Assembly: GCA_004154925.1 (NCBI GenBank)
Contig: QJNS01000158.1
Span: 62,001 to 126,000 of the forward strand
Direction: 5' to 3'
Length of the DNA stretch: 64,000 bases
DNA from: Monosporascus cannonballus
Lineage: Eukaryota > Ascomycota > Sordariomycetes > Xylariales
Each line of letters opens with the position of its first letter. Positions within the stretch are counted from its first letter, which is position 1. The notes under the pieces are model-generated. The model searched no databases and was not told the origin of the DNA. It saw only the letters and a program-made list of their open reading frames with translations. A program made the position numbers and the translations under genes. This document shows, one piece after another, positions 23,455 through 35,686 of the stretch.

Positions 23455-25915
23455 CGTAACATCTTGTATAGGTTTGTCTCTTTATGGGGGGATGTAGCGC
23501 AACTTGCAGGAAATCGAGTCAGGCGATGGACGCCGATTTCCACAAGCAATCGAGTAGGTAGTCTAGCGACGGGTCGAGCCTTAAATCGCACATGCGGCTC
23601 CGCCCTTATAGTAAGCTTGTCCAAGGTCGAGCAACCTTACAATCGCGCCGCCCACTGCAGGTCGGGTCGTGAAGGTTGCTTGTCGGGTGTGGCACTGTGT
23701 CAAATTGTGCTTTGCCTAATAGGCGCATAAATAATCGGTTCATGGCCTATCGTATCTCACGACTGGTGACTGGTTCGGAGTAAATGTCATTGGCCGCAGA
23801 GTAGCACAGCAACGCAGAGTGGTAGTGAGCTTGTAGGGTGCATCTACACATCTAGAAGTTTATAGGGAAAGGGAAGGAAGAGGAAGACGCCAAGTCCGCC
23901 GAGATAAGCAGGCTGTCTCCGACCTAGCGAATGGTGTACCACCCCAGAGAGAAACAGAAGAGGAAAAGAGATACTACATACTACAACGAGCTGACGGGTA
24001 GCGGTCTGGGCCGTAGCAGCGCTCTTCGGTTACAAGTTAAGCTTTCCCAAAAGGAGAGATGGTGAGTATTGTCCAGTACAGTCAAGAGAGTTGAAGCCGA
24101 CTGAACGACACTACGTATTTAGTCATCGACACTTATCAAGCAATAGCTACACAGAGGCACAACCGGGAACCGGGATGGTGGGGTATGCATCGTACTAGAT
24201 GAAGAGGGGAGTTCTTATCAACGGGATTTTCTAGCATCCAGAGGTCCTAACGAAACTCTGTCCTTCAACGGCATCGCGTGGAAGTGCCAGGTCCTAGGCT
24301 GCTGAGCCTTCGTGGATCCGTACAAGAATTCCGTTCCCAAGGAAGCGCCGAAACCTGCAGTTCGACAAAATACAGCAGATGCGACGAGGATGGTGTGGAA
24401 CGGATGGTGTGGATAGTGTGGAGGATGTGGATGACTGAGATGGAGACAAGGGCGGTTCACTACCTATACCTAGTTAGCACGCACATCAAATGCAGACAAT
24501 CCTGTCATTGGAAAAGAAACGACGCACGTGTAGGATGGATTGCATATGTTTAAAATGGCGCGCTAGGGATGTTTGGCGTGAGAACTCTGGCTCTACTACG
24601 GTATCAAGCAAAATATTTAGCACAGCTTCAGGTACCAATGGGGCGCGCTAGGAACCATGCCATACATATTAGGTGTAGATTTTGCATGGTCAACGAAGGT
24701 ACATCCGAAGAATTGCAGCCATCTTGCTTCTTAGCGAAATGCGCTAATCCAAGGTAGGTTGTTACACATGGCCCGTATACCTGACTCTGTGCTAAAAGAT
24801 ACCCATAACGCCATAGTAGCTTTAAAGGAGCGGTCCTATCGGGGCTATATTTTGTATTTCCAAATTAATTCTGCAGCTGCCAGCCAGCTAATCCCATAAG
24901 TTGACCGGCCCCGCCGTAAATGGTAGATATCAAAATACCAATGCTAAGGTATAGCACGGTCGAATCAGGTTTGAAAGCATTACATTTCCGTCGAAATTAC
25001 ATGCGACGTGGTATAGTCGAATTTTTATGGCGGCAGCGGCGGCGTTAACTACCTTTTCCAGCGCCAGCCATCCGGCCTAAAATAGCCCCTCATAGCATTA
25101 TGCGGCAAATTATGGTTGCGTCGCGTTTATTATAATAATAATAAGCAATTAATACGCGCGAATAATGACCGGGTTAATTAAAAACATCACAAGATACATA
25201 CAACATCAGGTTTACCAAGTGGTTTCTAGTTTTAGAGCTGTACGGGCGCGTCGGGTGCGGTATTGAGAGGCTGACAGCCGTCAAGGTGTCTAGGACAAAC
25301 AAATTATAGTCCGGATAGGGCTGCTCCTCTAAACAGCTCGCATCTCCCTGGCGTCTCCCTTGTGAACCTCTAGAACCCCCTGAAACCCTGGCTTCAGAGC
25401 GAGTCTGGCATGGGGCCGTGCTGGAGGACAGGGACTTAGCGGGGGTGGGGCAGGCTAGTACATCAAGTGTTCCGTTTGAGCCTCAATAGAGTTCTCCACC
25501 GCCTTCTCTTTCAAATACCGTGACATTGATTACCTAGGTACTTACTATTGCAGCCACTCCCTTATCTGCTACTGAGTGGTCGGTACCCTTGACGGACTCT
25601 CTAGTAAGATGCATTGCACAAATTAGCTAGGAGCTGTCACACATAACATGTGGCGGATTTCATTTGGCTCCTTCTGACCAAACACATTCCATCAATAGCT
25701 GGCTGCTACACATGGACGCGGCTCAGCTGATGCCCTGTTTTTGCTTATCCGCCATTGCCTGTCACAGCCTGTCTTAGGAGCGGGACGTCGGAGACGACAG
25801 TCCTGTCAACAACGAGAGGCTGGCTCTACGCGTCTTCCCTATCGAGATCTCAATAGGTTTGCTCCTCGGTCAAGGTCTGTCTGTTCCCAGGAGTGCTACT
25901 GTTTATGAGCTGTAC
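23455..25915. other. Intergenic region between divergent genes
   Basis: About 2.5 kb between two divergently transcribed genes. It includes GGATGGTGTGG-type imperfect repeats near 24390-24440, a motif ATGGCGCGCTAGG repeated with changes at 24554 and 24641, and a more AT-rich patch with TAATAATAATAA near 25130. No gene is supportable; promoters for both flanking genes should lie here. Confidence 0.45.
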
Positions 25916-27940
25916 ATGGCGAAAAGTGCGGAACAACAGCAACAACGCCAGAAGCAACAGCAAGAGCCGCAGCAACATGATGGGGAAAGGCTCCCCTCCG
26001 GCCTGGAGCTAGGCAATCCCATATCCGCTATGAGCGTAAATAACGGCTCTGTGACGACGGGCCGGAGCTTCAAACTGGACCGCCAAGGCTGGAGCAGCTC
26101 TGACTACGCGTCCAGTTCATCAAATGATGTTGAAGAATATACTGGTCGTATCCCCCCAAGCCTTCCACTCTTGACATTATCGACTACGGGCACGAAGCGC
26201 ATAGGTCGAAGGATTGCAGCGACCATTTCTTTAGTGGATAGCTCACTTAATAACTCCAACGCAGCCCCTGGCTCTCGTAGCGTTGGCCGATCATGCCCCG
26301 GACCTGAGAGCCAACAACGGGTCGCTTCAACTGCGAACAAGACCAACAGCTCCGTTACTAGGCAAGATGGCACGAGCCCTCTCTCCTCTCGGTCCAGCGG
26401 TCAAGTACGGCGGCCTGGATCATATCAGCAGACTAGCTCCGGATCTCCGTCCAGCCCCACACCTAGTCATATCCGAGGGGCGGCAGGGGGTTCGGAAACG
26501 GGAGGAGCAGAAACCAAGGACCCTGCGCATTCAGTCTGCGGAACGGACACTCTAGCGGATACCGAAATGAAGCATGAACGGCTCCTAGAGCAATACGCTA
26601 AACTTAGGCGCAAGCGAACAGAAACCTGGGAGATTTTTGGTTGGCTTCGAAACGAACGTATAAAACTCCAGGATTTGCGCGAAAGAAGGGTTAGCACCGG
26701 CCGCGCCTTTATGGCAGCTGCCCAGTCTATATTACCAGATAATCCGGGACTTGTCCCTCTCTTCAAGCAAATGCAGGACGCACAACTTTTTTATGACCAG
26801 GCTGAACATCGCCTGGAGGAATTGATAGATCAGTTTGAGGATGGACAGCTTGAACTGGGCCTGGAAGAAAGGAGGTTCTACGACGAAGCTGCCCGCCCCG
26901 ATAGCGTGCCCTCGTCTCCGTCAGAGTCGTCGACGGAGGACTCCACTTCTAGACTCACATTAAAAGGCATTTCTGGTGACCGTCCGGAGGACATCCATCC
27001 TTTGTTCGAAGAGCTTCTCGAGGCCTTCAAGGACCTTCAGCTCGCTAAGGAATCATTGACGGATCTACAGATGAAGAGGAAGGCTTTAGAGTGGAAACTC
27101 ATTCCAAGTGATAATGTCGATTTGCGGCAGGATTTTGGGGGCTTTGAGAGAACGAAAGCTTTTATGGCAAGGCATGGGAATTTCAAACTTATGTCTGAAG
27201 AAGAAATCGATTTCCTACAGGAGTATGATGATCTTCAGAAGCAGGCTATTTTGGACATCGAGTTGTATTCCAACAAGGCCAGAGACCTCCGGAAAGACTG
27301 TCTGGACAGGGGCCTTATGCCTAGAAATACCCCTTTTCGAGAGGAAGGGTTCGGGTTTGACCCCTTCTTCCGGGACGATATTCACCTGGGAGATCTGCCA
27401 CCCAGCTTCGACAGGAACCATCCGCGCACCTTAGCACACGGTGCATTTTCTGTCCTCCTTTCGAACCCGGTACATCTGCTTGAAGCCTTCCCCCTGACAC
27501 CCCAACAGTCTCTGAAGATGGCAACTTCCCTGCCACCAACTTTTCCAGCGCGACAAAAGTTCATTGACGATGCAACTCGCGAATGCGGCATCTATTCGCT
27601 AGTCGGGGACGCGAATCCAGAAGACAAGGGCGATTACATTAACCGGTGGCTGCTCCATAAGTTGCGCTCGTCCGCCCTCGAGGCAGAAATATTATATGCG
27701 ACATTCCGCGTCCGCCTCAAAATTCGAGATATGACCCGATGGCAGCAAGACGTGCTCAAATTCTGGACCCTCGACCAGGCTGCAAACCTACCCGTGGCGC
27801 AATTCCAGGGTGTCTCTGAGACTCCCAACAGCGCCTTCAACGATTCGGGGACAGATCAACCAAAGCCTACAAGACATCTTTCCGACCCTGGCCAACTGAA
27901 CTTCGTAGGATCTTGGGACGTTGACCAAGATTGGCCTTGA
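25916..27940 (+). CDS. Fungal-specific protein, Gln/Ser-rich N-terminus and helical C-terminal half (674 aa)
   Basis: Frame from ATG 25916 (MAKSAEQQQQ); it stays open upstream to a TTG at 25859 but without an earlier ATG. Residues 7-25 are Gln-rich, and about 30-215 are Ser/Thr/Gly-rich and disordered. From about residue 218 the protein becomes charged and helical: a coiled-coil-like stretch (EQYAKLRRKRTETWEIFGWL and following, to about 260), a second helix around the QMQDAQLFYDQAEHRLEELI segment (about 285-305), an acidic Ser-rich linker, then more helices. The C-terminal block has ECGIYSLVGDANPEDKGDY and INRWLLHKLRSSALEAEILY, which look like a conserved fungal module. No known catalytic motif; function unknown. 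Confidence 0.85.
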   Translation: MAKSAEQQQQRQKQQQEPQQHDGERLPSGLELGNPISAMSVNNGSVTTGRSFKLDRQGWSSSDYASSSSNDVEEYTGRIPPSLPLLTLSTTGTKRIGRRIAATISLVDSSLNNSNAAPGSRSVGRSCPGPESQQRVASTANKTNSSVTRQDGTSPLSSRSSGQVRRPGSYQQTSSGSPSSPTPSHIRGAAGGSETGGAETKDPAHSVCGTDTLADTEMKHERLLEQYAKLRRKRTETWEIFGWLRNERIKLQDLRERRVSTGRAFMAAAQSILPDNPGLVPLFKQMQDAQLFYDQAEHRLEELIDQFEDGQLELGLEERRFYDEAARPDSVPSSPSESSTEDSTSRLTLKGISGDRPEDIHPLFEELLEAFKDLQLAKESLTDLQMKRKALEWKLIPSDNVDLRQDFGGFERTKAFMARHGNFKLMSEEEIDFLQEYDDLQKQAILDIELYSNKARDLRKDCLDRGLMPRNTPFREEGFGFDPFFRDDIHLGDLPPSFDRNHPRTLAHGAFSVLLSNPVHLLEAFPLTPQQSLKMATSLPPTFPARQKFIDDATRECGIYSLVGDANPEDKGDYINRWLLHKLRSSALEAEILYATFRVRLKIRDMTRWQQDVLKFWTLDQAANLPVAQFQGVSETPNSAFNDSGTDQPKPTRHLSDPGQLNFVGSWDVDQDWP

Positions 27941-30900
27941 CATTTCCTTATGTTTGTTCCTATGGAAGTCTCAGACTGTTTCCCGGCATTTTGTTTACTC
28001 CTATAGTCCGTATTTATGGGCATGCCTGTATCTTGTCATTCCCCGGAATGGTACGGAAACGGGCCCGAGCTGGGCGTTATGTATGGTTACAGGACATCGT
28101 ATGAAGCGATCTACGAAAAGTCACTCTCACGCATGAGAATCGGGTTTACAGAGTTGAGAGGCGTCCAACATGACGCAGTCATACAAGGCTACGCGTAGCC
28201 AGCTATCTTCACTTCTAAATCTCCCTCAGCCTTTTCGACCGGACCTGTCCACCCACATGCTGACGGCCTCTTCCATTGGTGGCCTATCATGAGCACCCGC
28301 CTGAGGGGCACCCTCGATTCACGCTCGCCTCTGATTTGCAGTCGGTGATCCCTCCGCCGATTGCGGGATGTTTGCCTATGCGGGAAGGGAAGTATTATTT
28401 CTGGGCATTAGGTGGCATGCGAGTCACCTAGCTTGCCTTAGTGTAGGCGGGATTCCCAAAGGCCTCGTTCATGTACCCGATTGCGAGTGGTTACTTTCGA
28501 CGCCCATGGGCAGCTTGTACCTAAGTGGAGAAGGCACCTGCATGCACACGTGCATATATAGAACCAAAAGGTGGTCGTGGTAGCTTCCAGGTGGAGCGTC
28601 TCGCGAGTTCGTCTACCAAATCGCCGAAATCAAGTGACCACCTAGAATCTAATGATCGTCTACATCCACAAAACGACAACCACTTCTACCACATGGCTAT
28701 AATCTGCTCCGGTCCAATATCCAATGTTCGTTCTGAGCTTCAGCCTCTTCTGTTGCTCCCTCCCCACACCACCTCGTCTCTGATTCCGAGTTTCCACTTT
28801 ATTTGTCACTTATAGGGCTCCGCTGCAGACAAAGAGGCAGCCAGGAAGAGGAAACCGAAAGAGCGGTGATGCCAGAAATCAGCATAAGCTCTACCCAATT
28901 TTCCTATCCCCCTCCTTTTCTTTCCAATCCTGGACGTTGGCGGGCGGGACTATATGATTTCTGCCGTGATAGGCCATTCTCGGCGGAGCGGTGATCGCCA
29001 CGCTCCGCTCCAGAGGAGGGATTGGGCGAGTCGAGCGCGCTGATTATGGTTGCCTATATCTTATCTCGTCGAAGAGGAGGGTACGACAAGCCAGGGGGAT
29101 TCGAAATTGGCGTCCATTCCCCCCTCGACAGGCCTAGGTGAAGCGGATCCCCCCTCGGCCACACTAACAAATTCCTGGGGGTGATAAACTAAACGGCGCT
29201 GGTGAAGTTAAGTAGGAACTGGCCAGACTAATACTTGAGTCGGATTTTCGTACCGGCATCGGGGAAAGGAGACTGGCACGATTTCTGTTGCGGCCGTGGG
29301 CCAAGTTCAACGCCCCTTAAGGTCCCCCGGATTTTCGGGAGGGGTTGGGCTGTCCAGAGGTCTCGAGGTAAAAACAGCCATAAAAGCGGGAAGAGAAAAG
29401 AAGATCAGAAATTTGTAGGAAAACTTCTCATCGTGCGTCAGTCAAATAGATCAGGGTTTACTTGATGCATTGAAATTTGATGAATGGGGACCATCCTCCT
29501 GCAGGGCACGGGCCGGTTCCTACCTTGCAGCAGCAGTAACCGAGCCCGCATTGGCCATGTCCCGGGCCGCGCTGTGACTTTATCGCCGGAGCTCATCTCC
29601 GATGGTTCGTTGGATTGTGCTCGGGTTCGCTTCGGGCGGTCGGGAACACCTGCGGCCGACAACGCCCGGTTGCTGGCGGGATGGGACGATTGAAGATGGA
29701 TGTTAAGGCGATCGTACCCCCGATCTATATCTTTTCCCCCTAGTGCATCGCTGCTCTGATCAAACGCCCACCCCGGCATCCGTATAGTCCAACACCTTTA
29801 TTAGTTTGCTTCGGAGTCGCCCAGCCGTGCCGGTGAGTATCCAGTAGCCGCCACTGGGAGACATGCGTGATCCTAGCTGAGATGTAACTAGTATCCATAG
29901 GTATATGGAAGCAGTTCCGTAGTTGTTTATTTTAACTATCCAGACTACGTAGGACGTGCGATGCGACTTATGTACACTCACTCAACGGGTCTCTTCTTCC
30001 CAACCTTACTGTTGATGTTGGGATAATTAGGTATATTCTTGTTCAGCGAATCGAAAATAAGAGATGATCTACTCTCCTGCCCACCTGCTTCCCATATACG
30101 TCAGACCGGGGACCAACGAAGCAACAACTAGCTTCGTTGCTTTTATGACTCACATCGATTCTTCAAAGAAGGGGGAACATGATTACATAGCTACTCCCTT
30201 CTCTTGACACGAGTTCGATACCTTGGTATAGCCCCGAATCTCAGGATTCTCATAAGCTACACGGATGCGACAACTGGAAATGTTGCTATACGTATAGCCT
30301 TTCTTCCAATATACACTTCATCTGCTTTTATATGACGGTCATTTAGCACTGCTCGGATGCTAGTGACATACCGAACCCCTGGCAGCAACTGCAATTTACG
30401 GTATAACTCGGACATGTGTAGATTAGATAGCGATCTTAGTTTGTAAATTTTAGGAGCTATACTTGCCTCTATGCATGATTACTCGGCAGCCTTGGGCAAG
30501 CCGTTGGGTCTCATGAGTCTCACCACCAAACTTATATGTAACTACGTCGGTGTTCCACCATACAACACATTCCCGGACCTTCGCCTACAGGAACTCACTT
30601 CTATTGGACTCTGGCTGCATTTATTTAAGCTACCTAGATAAGTCCATACGATTTGAACCTCTCCCTGTATGTCAAGTTGTCTCTGTAATTGCCTGTCGAG
30701 CGTTTCGAAACATAGGAGATGCCACATCACTTGTCTGATATACATACGTGGAAATGTTAGGTAGCCGAGGTCTTTCCATAATGAGAAACTAGATAGAAAT
30801 GGGTAGTAGTATAAGTTTGGAGGAGTTCACCTAAAGCTGAATCGAAATACCCCTAAGGTTCAAAGGGTTCAAAGACATCTAGAGTCATGGAAGCCGTGTG

Positions 30901-31543
30901 GTTATTTTCTCGCACCGACCACCCGATATCCTAACTTAGCGCTCGTTGCAGTTGCTAGAAAGTTAGTCTACCCACTAGTTAGCAGCACACCCTAGGTACC
31001 TCTAATCCTAGTTACGCACTTGTGGCCAAAGCCAAAGCCGCCTGCGGGTCAATATCGGCCCTCTCCCACGGTGACCGTAACCTTAGGTACCGCCCGATGC
31101 ATGGTTATCTCGCCCCATTCTAGGTGAAATACTCACTCGTAAGGCTCATTGGGTCAGCTTTTCCTCCTGGGAGGATTTACAGCTTGCGGTATTCGTTTGC
31201 GCGTGTATCTCTTTCTGAAACCATCCACAATAGCCTACCCAGGGGCTCCCTCCGAAATTTCTTGCCCACCGCTATCCGGCAGCCCCCAAGAACAACTCCG
31301 AGGGGTCCAGGGGATCGCGTTAAGACACCACGACTGTTGGCCCACTGCCCCCCGGCCTGCCCGCCAACATGAGTGCCTTGGCGTCTAGTAGTAAGCACCC
31401 CCCAGCCATCATTATCGTCACTATATACTCGGCTCTTTGCTCCCTTATAACCCTATCCCGTGTTACCTACACCCGGACGATCTATTCAACGGCTTGAATA
31501 ATTTTGACTTGAATCTTAATACGAATTTGAGGACGCCTACTAG
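27941..31543. other. Intergenic region, no supportable gene
   Basis: About 3.6 kb. It includes a hairpin-like CAACGAAGC...GCTTCGTTG near 30114-30140 and scattered short frames without domains. The first (5') exon of the F-box gene that starts coding at 31544 must lie in the last part, but I could not fix it: an ATG near 31371 followed by a GTAAGC donor is a candidate, yet its phase does not fit. Confidence 0.4.
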
Positions 31544-34185
31544 CTTACCACGGCCGAAATTAGCGACTGTGTCGTTTCGGATGAAGCTTGTGAGAGAGTT
31601 ACTGACGGGCTTGCGACAGACATCGCCTGGCCCGCCGGGAAGCTGCCCATCGAGATTTTCATTGCCATCGCCGAGTATGTCGATCGCAAAGATGTGCAGG
31701 CTCTCCGGCTCGTCAATCGTGAATGCTACCGGTGCCTCTCAGGCTACTATCTGCGACAGCTGGTTGTCCATGTGGGCCCTAATCTCTGTGCGACTCTTGA
31801 CAGCGGGCTTCGACAGCAGATCGACTCTGCCGCTGTCGACGTGACGAACCGACTCGTCGACACTAGTTGTGTCTTCAGTTCGTTTGGTGACCAGATCCGT
31901 CGCTTCGCCTTGGCTTTGGAGCTAAGCGAGCCCGAGCTCGCATCTCCTAAGGTCTATAGTGACCTTGCCCTCTATGTCCGGCCTTGGGGTGTGTACCGGT
32001 GGCCTGTAGAAGCGCCCCTGTCGACGCAGTCGACCCTTCAGAGAATCACGGAGTCTCTAGAAAGGTCTAAAGGCATGTTCCGGATTCTAAGTCACCTAGG
32101 TAATGTTCGCGAGCTAGCACTGTCCTGCGAAGGGGGCTTGGGCTATCTGCAAGGTCCTGATGTCACGACGCCTCCGCATCGACCCGTCATCTTCGGAGAG
32201 AAGAATGGCGGTCATGTCTCGGAAGACTCATACATGCTTGACTTCGATACCCCTTATTCCCACGAAGCGCTTGCTTCCTTGGTATCCAATACTACAGTCC
32301 CCGCTGTATCCATTCCTGCTTTGGTCAATGAGCTTCTCAAGAGAGAGGGCATCTCGCTGGAGAAGCTTGCCGGCGAGGAGCGGAGGAGGTGCCCGTTGCC
32401 CGAGAGCCGACCCAGGTCTATCCGTCCCTCCATACCTCTGCTGGATTGCTGCAAGGAACGGGCCAAGACGCTACGCCTGCAACCCGATATGCTTACTCGA
32501 AACCAGAAGATATTCTTGTCACAGCGTAGGTGCCTATGAGTCGTTCCACTGGCATAACACCTATCCCGGGTATTCCGGCTCCATGCACTTCAGGGCCATC
32601 CTCTCTAGCACACTACCCCTATCCTTTAGCGAGCCGGGGATATTCCTCGTTTATGCTTGATGAGGATCTTCTGGCCTTGCGTCTGGAGCCCCAACGATGT
32701 ATGGTGATCAATTACTGACCGAATCGCTATATGATAGATATCGCGGCGCAGCAAGCGTTGATTCAGTCCTATCTGCTTGGCGTGTTGGACAACGCATCTT
32801 CTTTTAACAACCTCACCAATGTCAAAATCGCGAGTCTACCAAGTCTACACGTTGATCTGCTATGCCGGGACGATTTCTGGTCTAAACTGACAAGGTTGGA
32901 GGAAGTGTTCCTGGCGGTGGTGCCAGACTGGAGAACAGTCACGCAATACGGATCCCAGGTCGAAGACGCCCAAGTATATCCAACTGACGCAATCCCAAAG
33001 GTTTTTCGATTGCTCGCCGATCACATCGGAAAGCAAGAACGCATCAAGCGTCTTCACTTTGAATGGCTCTGTGGCGGTGAATTAGCGTCGGGATCTCAAC
33101 AACGCAATAAGCATGTCCTGCCGGCGCCGTTCCTGAAGAATCACCGAAAGATTGTCGATTCGCGGCCCGAACACCTACTGATACTTCCTCACGTCACGCA
33201 TCTTTCGTTAAAGAACTGCTGGTTTACCCCTCATATCTTCTACCGCATCGTACGCGAGATGGCTTTGAAGTCCTTGGTGTCGTTAGAGCTAGTGACCGTT
33301 TCCCTTAGCGGGCCTCCCATTGAACGATCGAATAGGGGTAGCCTGAGCGGCACGAACGGAACTCCCGACAATGTTCAGACTCCAGCCCCGCCGATGGACC
33401 CAGCGGCAATTCGCCGTCAGCTAAGGGTGGCACCTCAGCCTTGCAAACTCTCCTGGGGCCATATAATCGACATGTTGACGCCAGGCGGAACTATCAGGGA
33501 ATACCTACATGAGAAAGACCGAGACGAAGACGTTAAACCGCTTCGTCTCAAAAGGGAACTCAAGCTGGAGAAACTGTCCTTCAAATCTTGTGGTTATGTT
33601 GAAGTGCCTGACGGCCGCTTGATTGCCTACTGGCCGTTTCCCGGCTACACCAAGGACGAAATCGAGCCTCCCGTCACAACACGGCCGGCAATACACTCCG
33701 GCTGCCCCTGTGTTGAATTCTTCATGCAGGTCAGCGCCGACCCACATCTCGCTCGTGTAATCCAAGGCATCCCAGAGAGAGAGGAGGAGATCTTGAGCAG
33801 AGTTTTCGGCTTCCGATTCGGATGGGAGGGCATCTACGACGACGCCACCATCGATGCCGCGCGGAACGACGGGTTCCGGCGCCCAGGCCGCGGCCGCTTC
33901 AGCGGGACGATCGAGCGCCACGTCGAGCCCTCGCCCCTGGAGCGCTACGCGGGGGTCTTCTACCCCGATGAGTCCAACGACGACAGAGTGCCCGTCGAGG
34001 TGTTCGACACGTCGCCGTTCGACCGCGACTACGACGACGAGGCATCGCTGTCCACCTTAATCGACAGGATCGAGGCTCGTATGGGATACATGAATCCCAG
34101 TAGAGCTGGGCCGCATCCGGTCGCCGCCAACGACGACGACGACGATGAGGTCTTTGACCGGCTGCGCCGTAGCATGTTGATTTGA
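31544..34185 (+). CDS. F-box protein (start incomplete), at least three exons
   Basis: The frame follows a likely acceptor (CTACTAG, 31537-31543) and contains no ATG before the F-box, so a short upstream exon is missing. Exons: 31544-32525, 32609-32698, 32738-34185; introns 32526-32608 (83 nt; an acceptor at 32629 also keeps phase) and 32699-32737 (39 nt, GTATGG...TTACTGAC...ATAG). Phases agree (1 and 1). The F-box begins at 31643: LPIEIFIAIAEYVDRKDV, then LRLVNRECYR. The rest (about 800 aa) has leucine-rich patches (VTHLSLKNCWFTPHIF, LVSLELVTVSL, LKLEKLSFKSCGY) like the LRR-type substrate-binding part of fungal F-box proteins, and an Asp-rich run near the end. Expected role: substrate adaptor of an SCF ubiquitin ligase through Skp1; the substrate is unknown. 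Confidence 0.8.
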
Positions 34186-35686
34186 AGGAAATCCTGGACG
34201 GTCTAAGGAAAGAGCGTTCATCAACGAACCCGACCTGTATTCGACAGTCATTATTGCATGTCGCAGGGAAGTTTCTGTCAATGGGTTGAAACACCACCCA
34301 AGGCCGTCATCACTTGCGATATGCCTAACAAGTTACTGCACACGCCTACCATGATCGTCGGAGACCCCCCAACACAATCTTCAAGCTCAAGTTTCTGGGG
34401 GCCACCCCACCAAACCCATTCATAACCTATTTCCTACTCTGCTACCCATAACCTTATTTCTTACCACCAACTCGCCGAGTCTCGATCCCCACGAGGATCG
34501 ATGCCAGAGAATATCTGGTGTCGATTGAAACGCTTTACGATGATATTCCCATTGGGGCAACGGCAGGCTTGCCGCATCTTCCCAGCAGCATGACCAAGAC
34601 CAGATCAACGCTGTCAACAGCGAACCGCAAACTGAGAGACACACAGCATACCCAGCAAGTCTATCGCTAGTTCGGCTGTTATTCCGGCGTTTACTTCCCC
34701 CTACAGGGGCACCTAACCCCATACTTGGACCTTGTGTAAAAGCTTGGGCCCGGCGGGAATAAACGAAACTGTGCTTTATATTTGGTATGCCTCGTATATC
34801 CATGCTTTCGTAGAGTTCATTCGCTAACCCTGTCAGTCACCACTACTTTTCTCCATCAACAGTACACCCCCGAGGACATTGGACACCTAGTGGCCGGCAG
34901 CCCAGCAAACCTGGTACACAACAGCTTACACAATCACAGCCAATCGTCCTAATAGGCATGCCGGCATCCATAGATGGCCCTGTAAGAATATTTTGCCCGG
35001 AGGAGAAACCACATTGAGCTCCAGCCGCCGGGAAAAGAATTGGTTGTTTACCCCTCGATAGCCCCCGGTCGCATCGATCTATTTTGATACTAAACTTATG
35101 AAGAACTCATGTAGCTTACCGCGCAAGGGGTTGTTTTGGCCAATGTTCAACAGCCACGTTCGGATACCGCCATTTTTCGAGCATTCTTTGGCAAAATGAG
35201 TTTCAGGTCCATCTTTGACCGCAGAAAGTGCCCACGATGACTTTTTCCGAGGCGAGAATGCCTATCATACCTGGACAAGACTGTTGTACGATTTCAAGCA
35301 AAGAACCCCCGGCGTTATGGCATATAAGTCATTGGTGGGTAAATGCGAGGATGACCGAACTACCAACCCTCCATCCACTCCTTCACTGAGCATGGGTGGA
35401 ACAAGGATGACCTCCCCAAGACATTGTCTTGCTCTAGCAGAAAAAGAGAACGGTGTTGTAGTAGATTGCAGCAAAAGCTTATTCGTGGTATCAGCCGTAA
35501 ACTGCTAGGTTTCCATTGAAATACTACGCGCAATGTAATGAGTATTAAGCAGCCGAAAACACCCGCTAACGCCAGTCGCCTTTCCCTTTAACGAGAACCC
35601 CGTCCAATGAACCGCGTAGAGTATGATCATCACACCTGAAAGTTGTACAGTGCAACTAGGATTCCTCTTCAGAGATGTGATGCACC
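34186..35686. other. Intergenic region between convergent genes
   Basis: About 1.5 kb between the 3' ends of the F-box gene (+) and fibrillarin (-). It should contain both 3' UTRs. No gene, RNA or repeat recognised. Confidence 0.5.

Noticed and set aside
30114..30140. Hairpin CAACGAAGC...GCTTCGTTG
   Set aside because: Nine-bp stem in non-coding DNA; frequent by chance over 64 kb and no gene end nearby.
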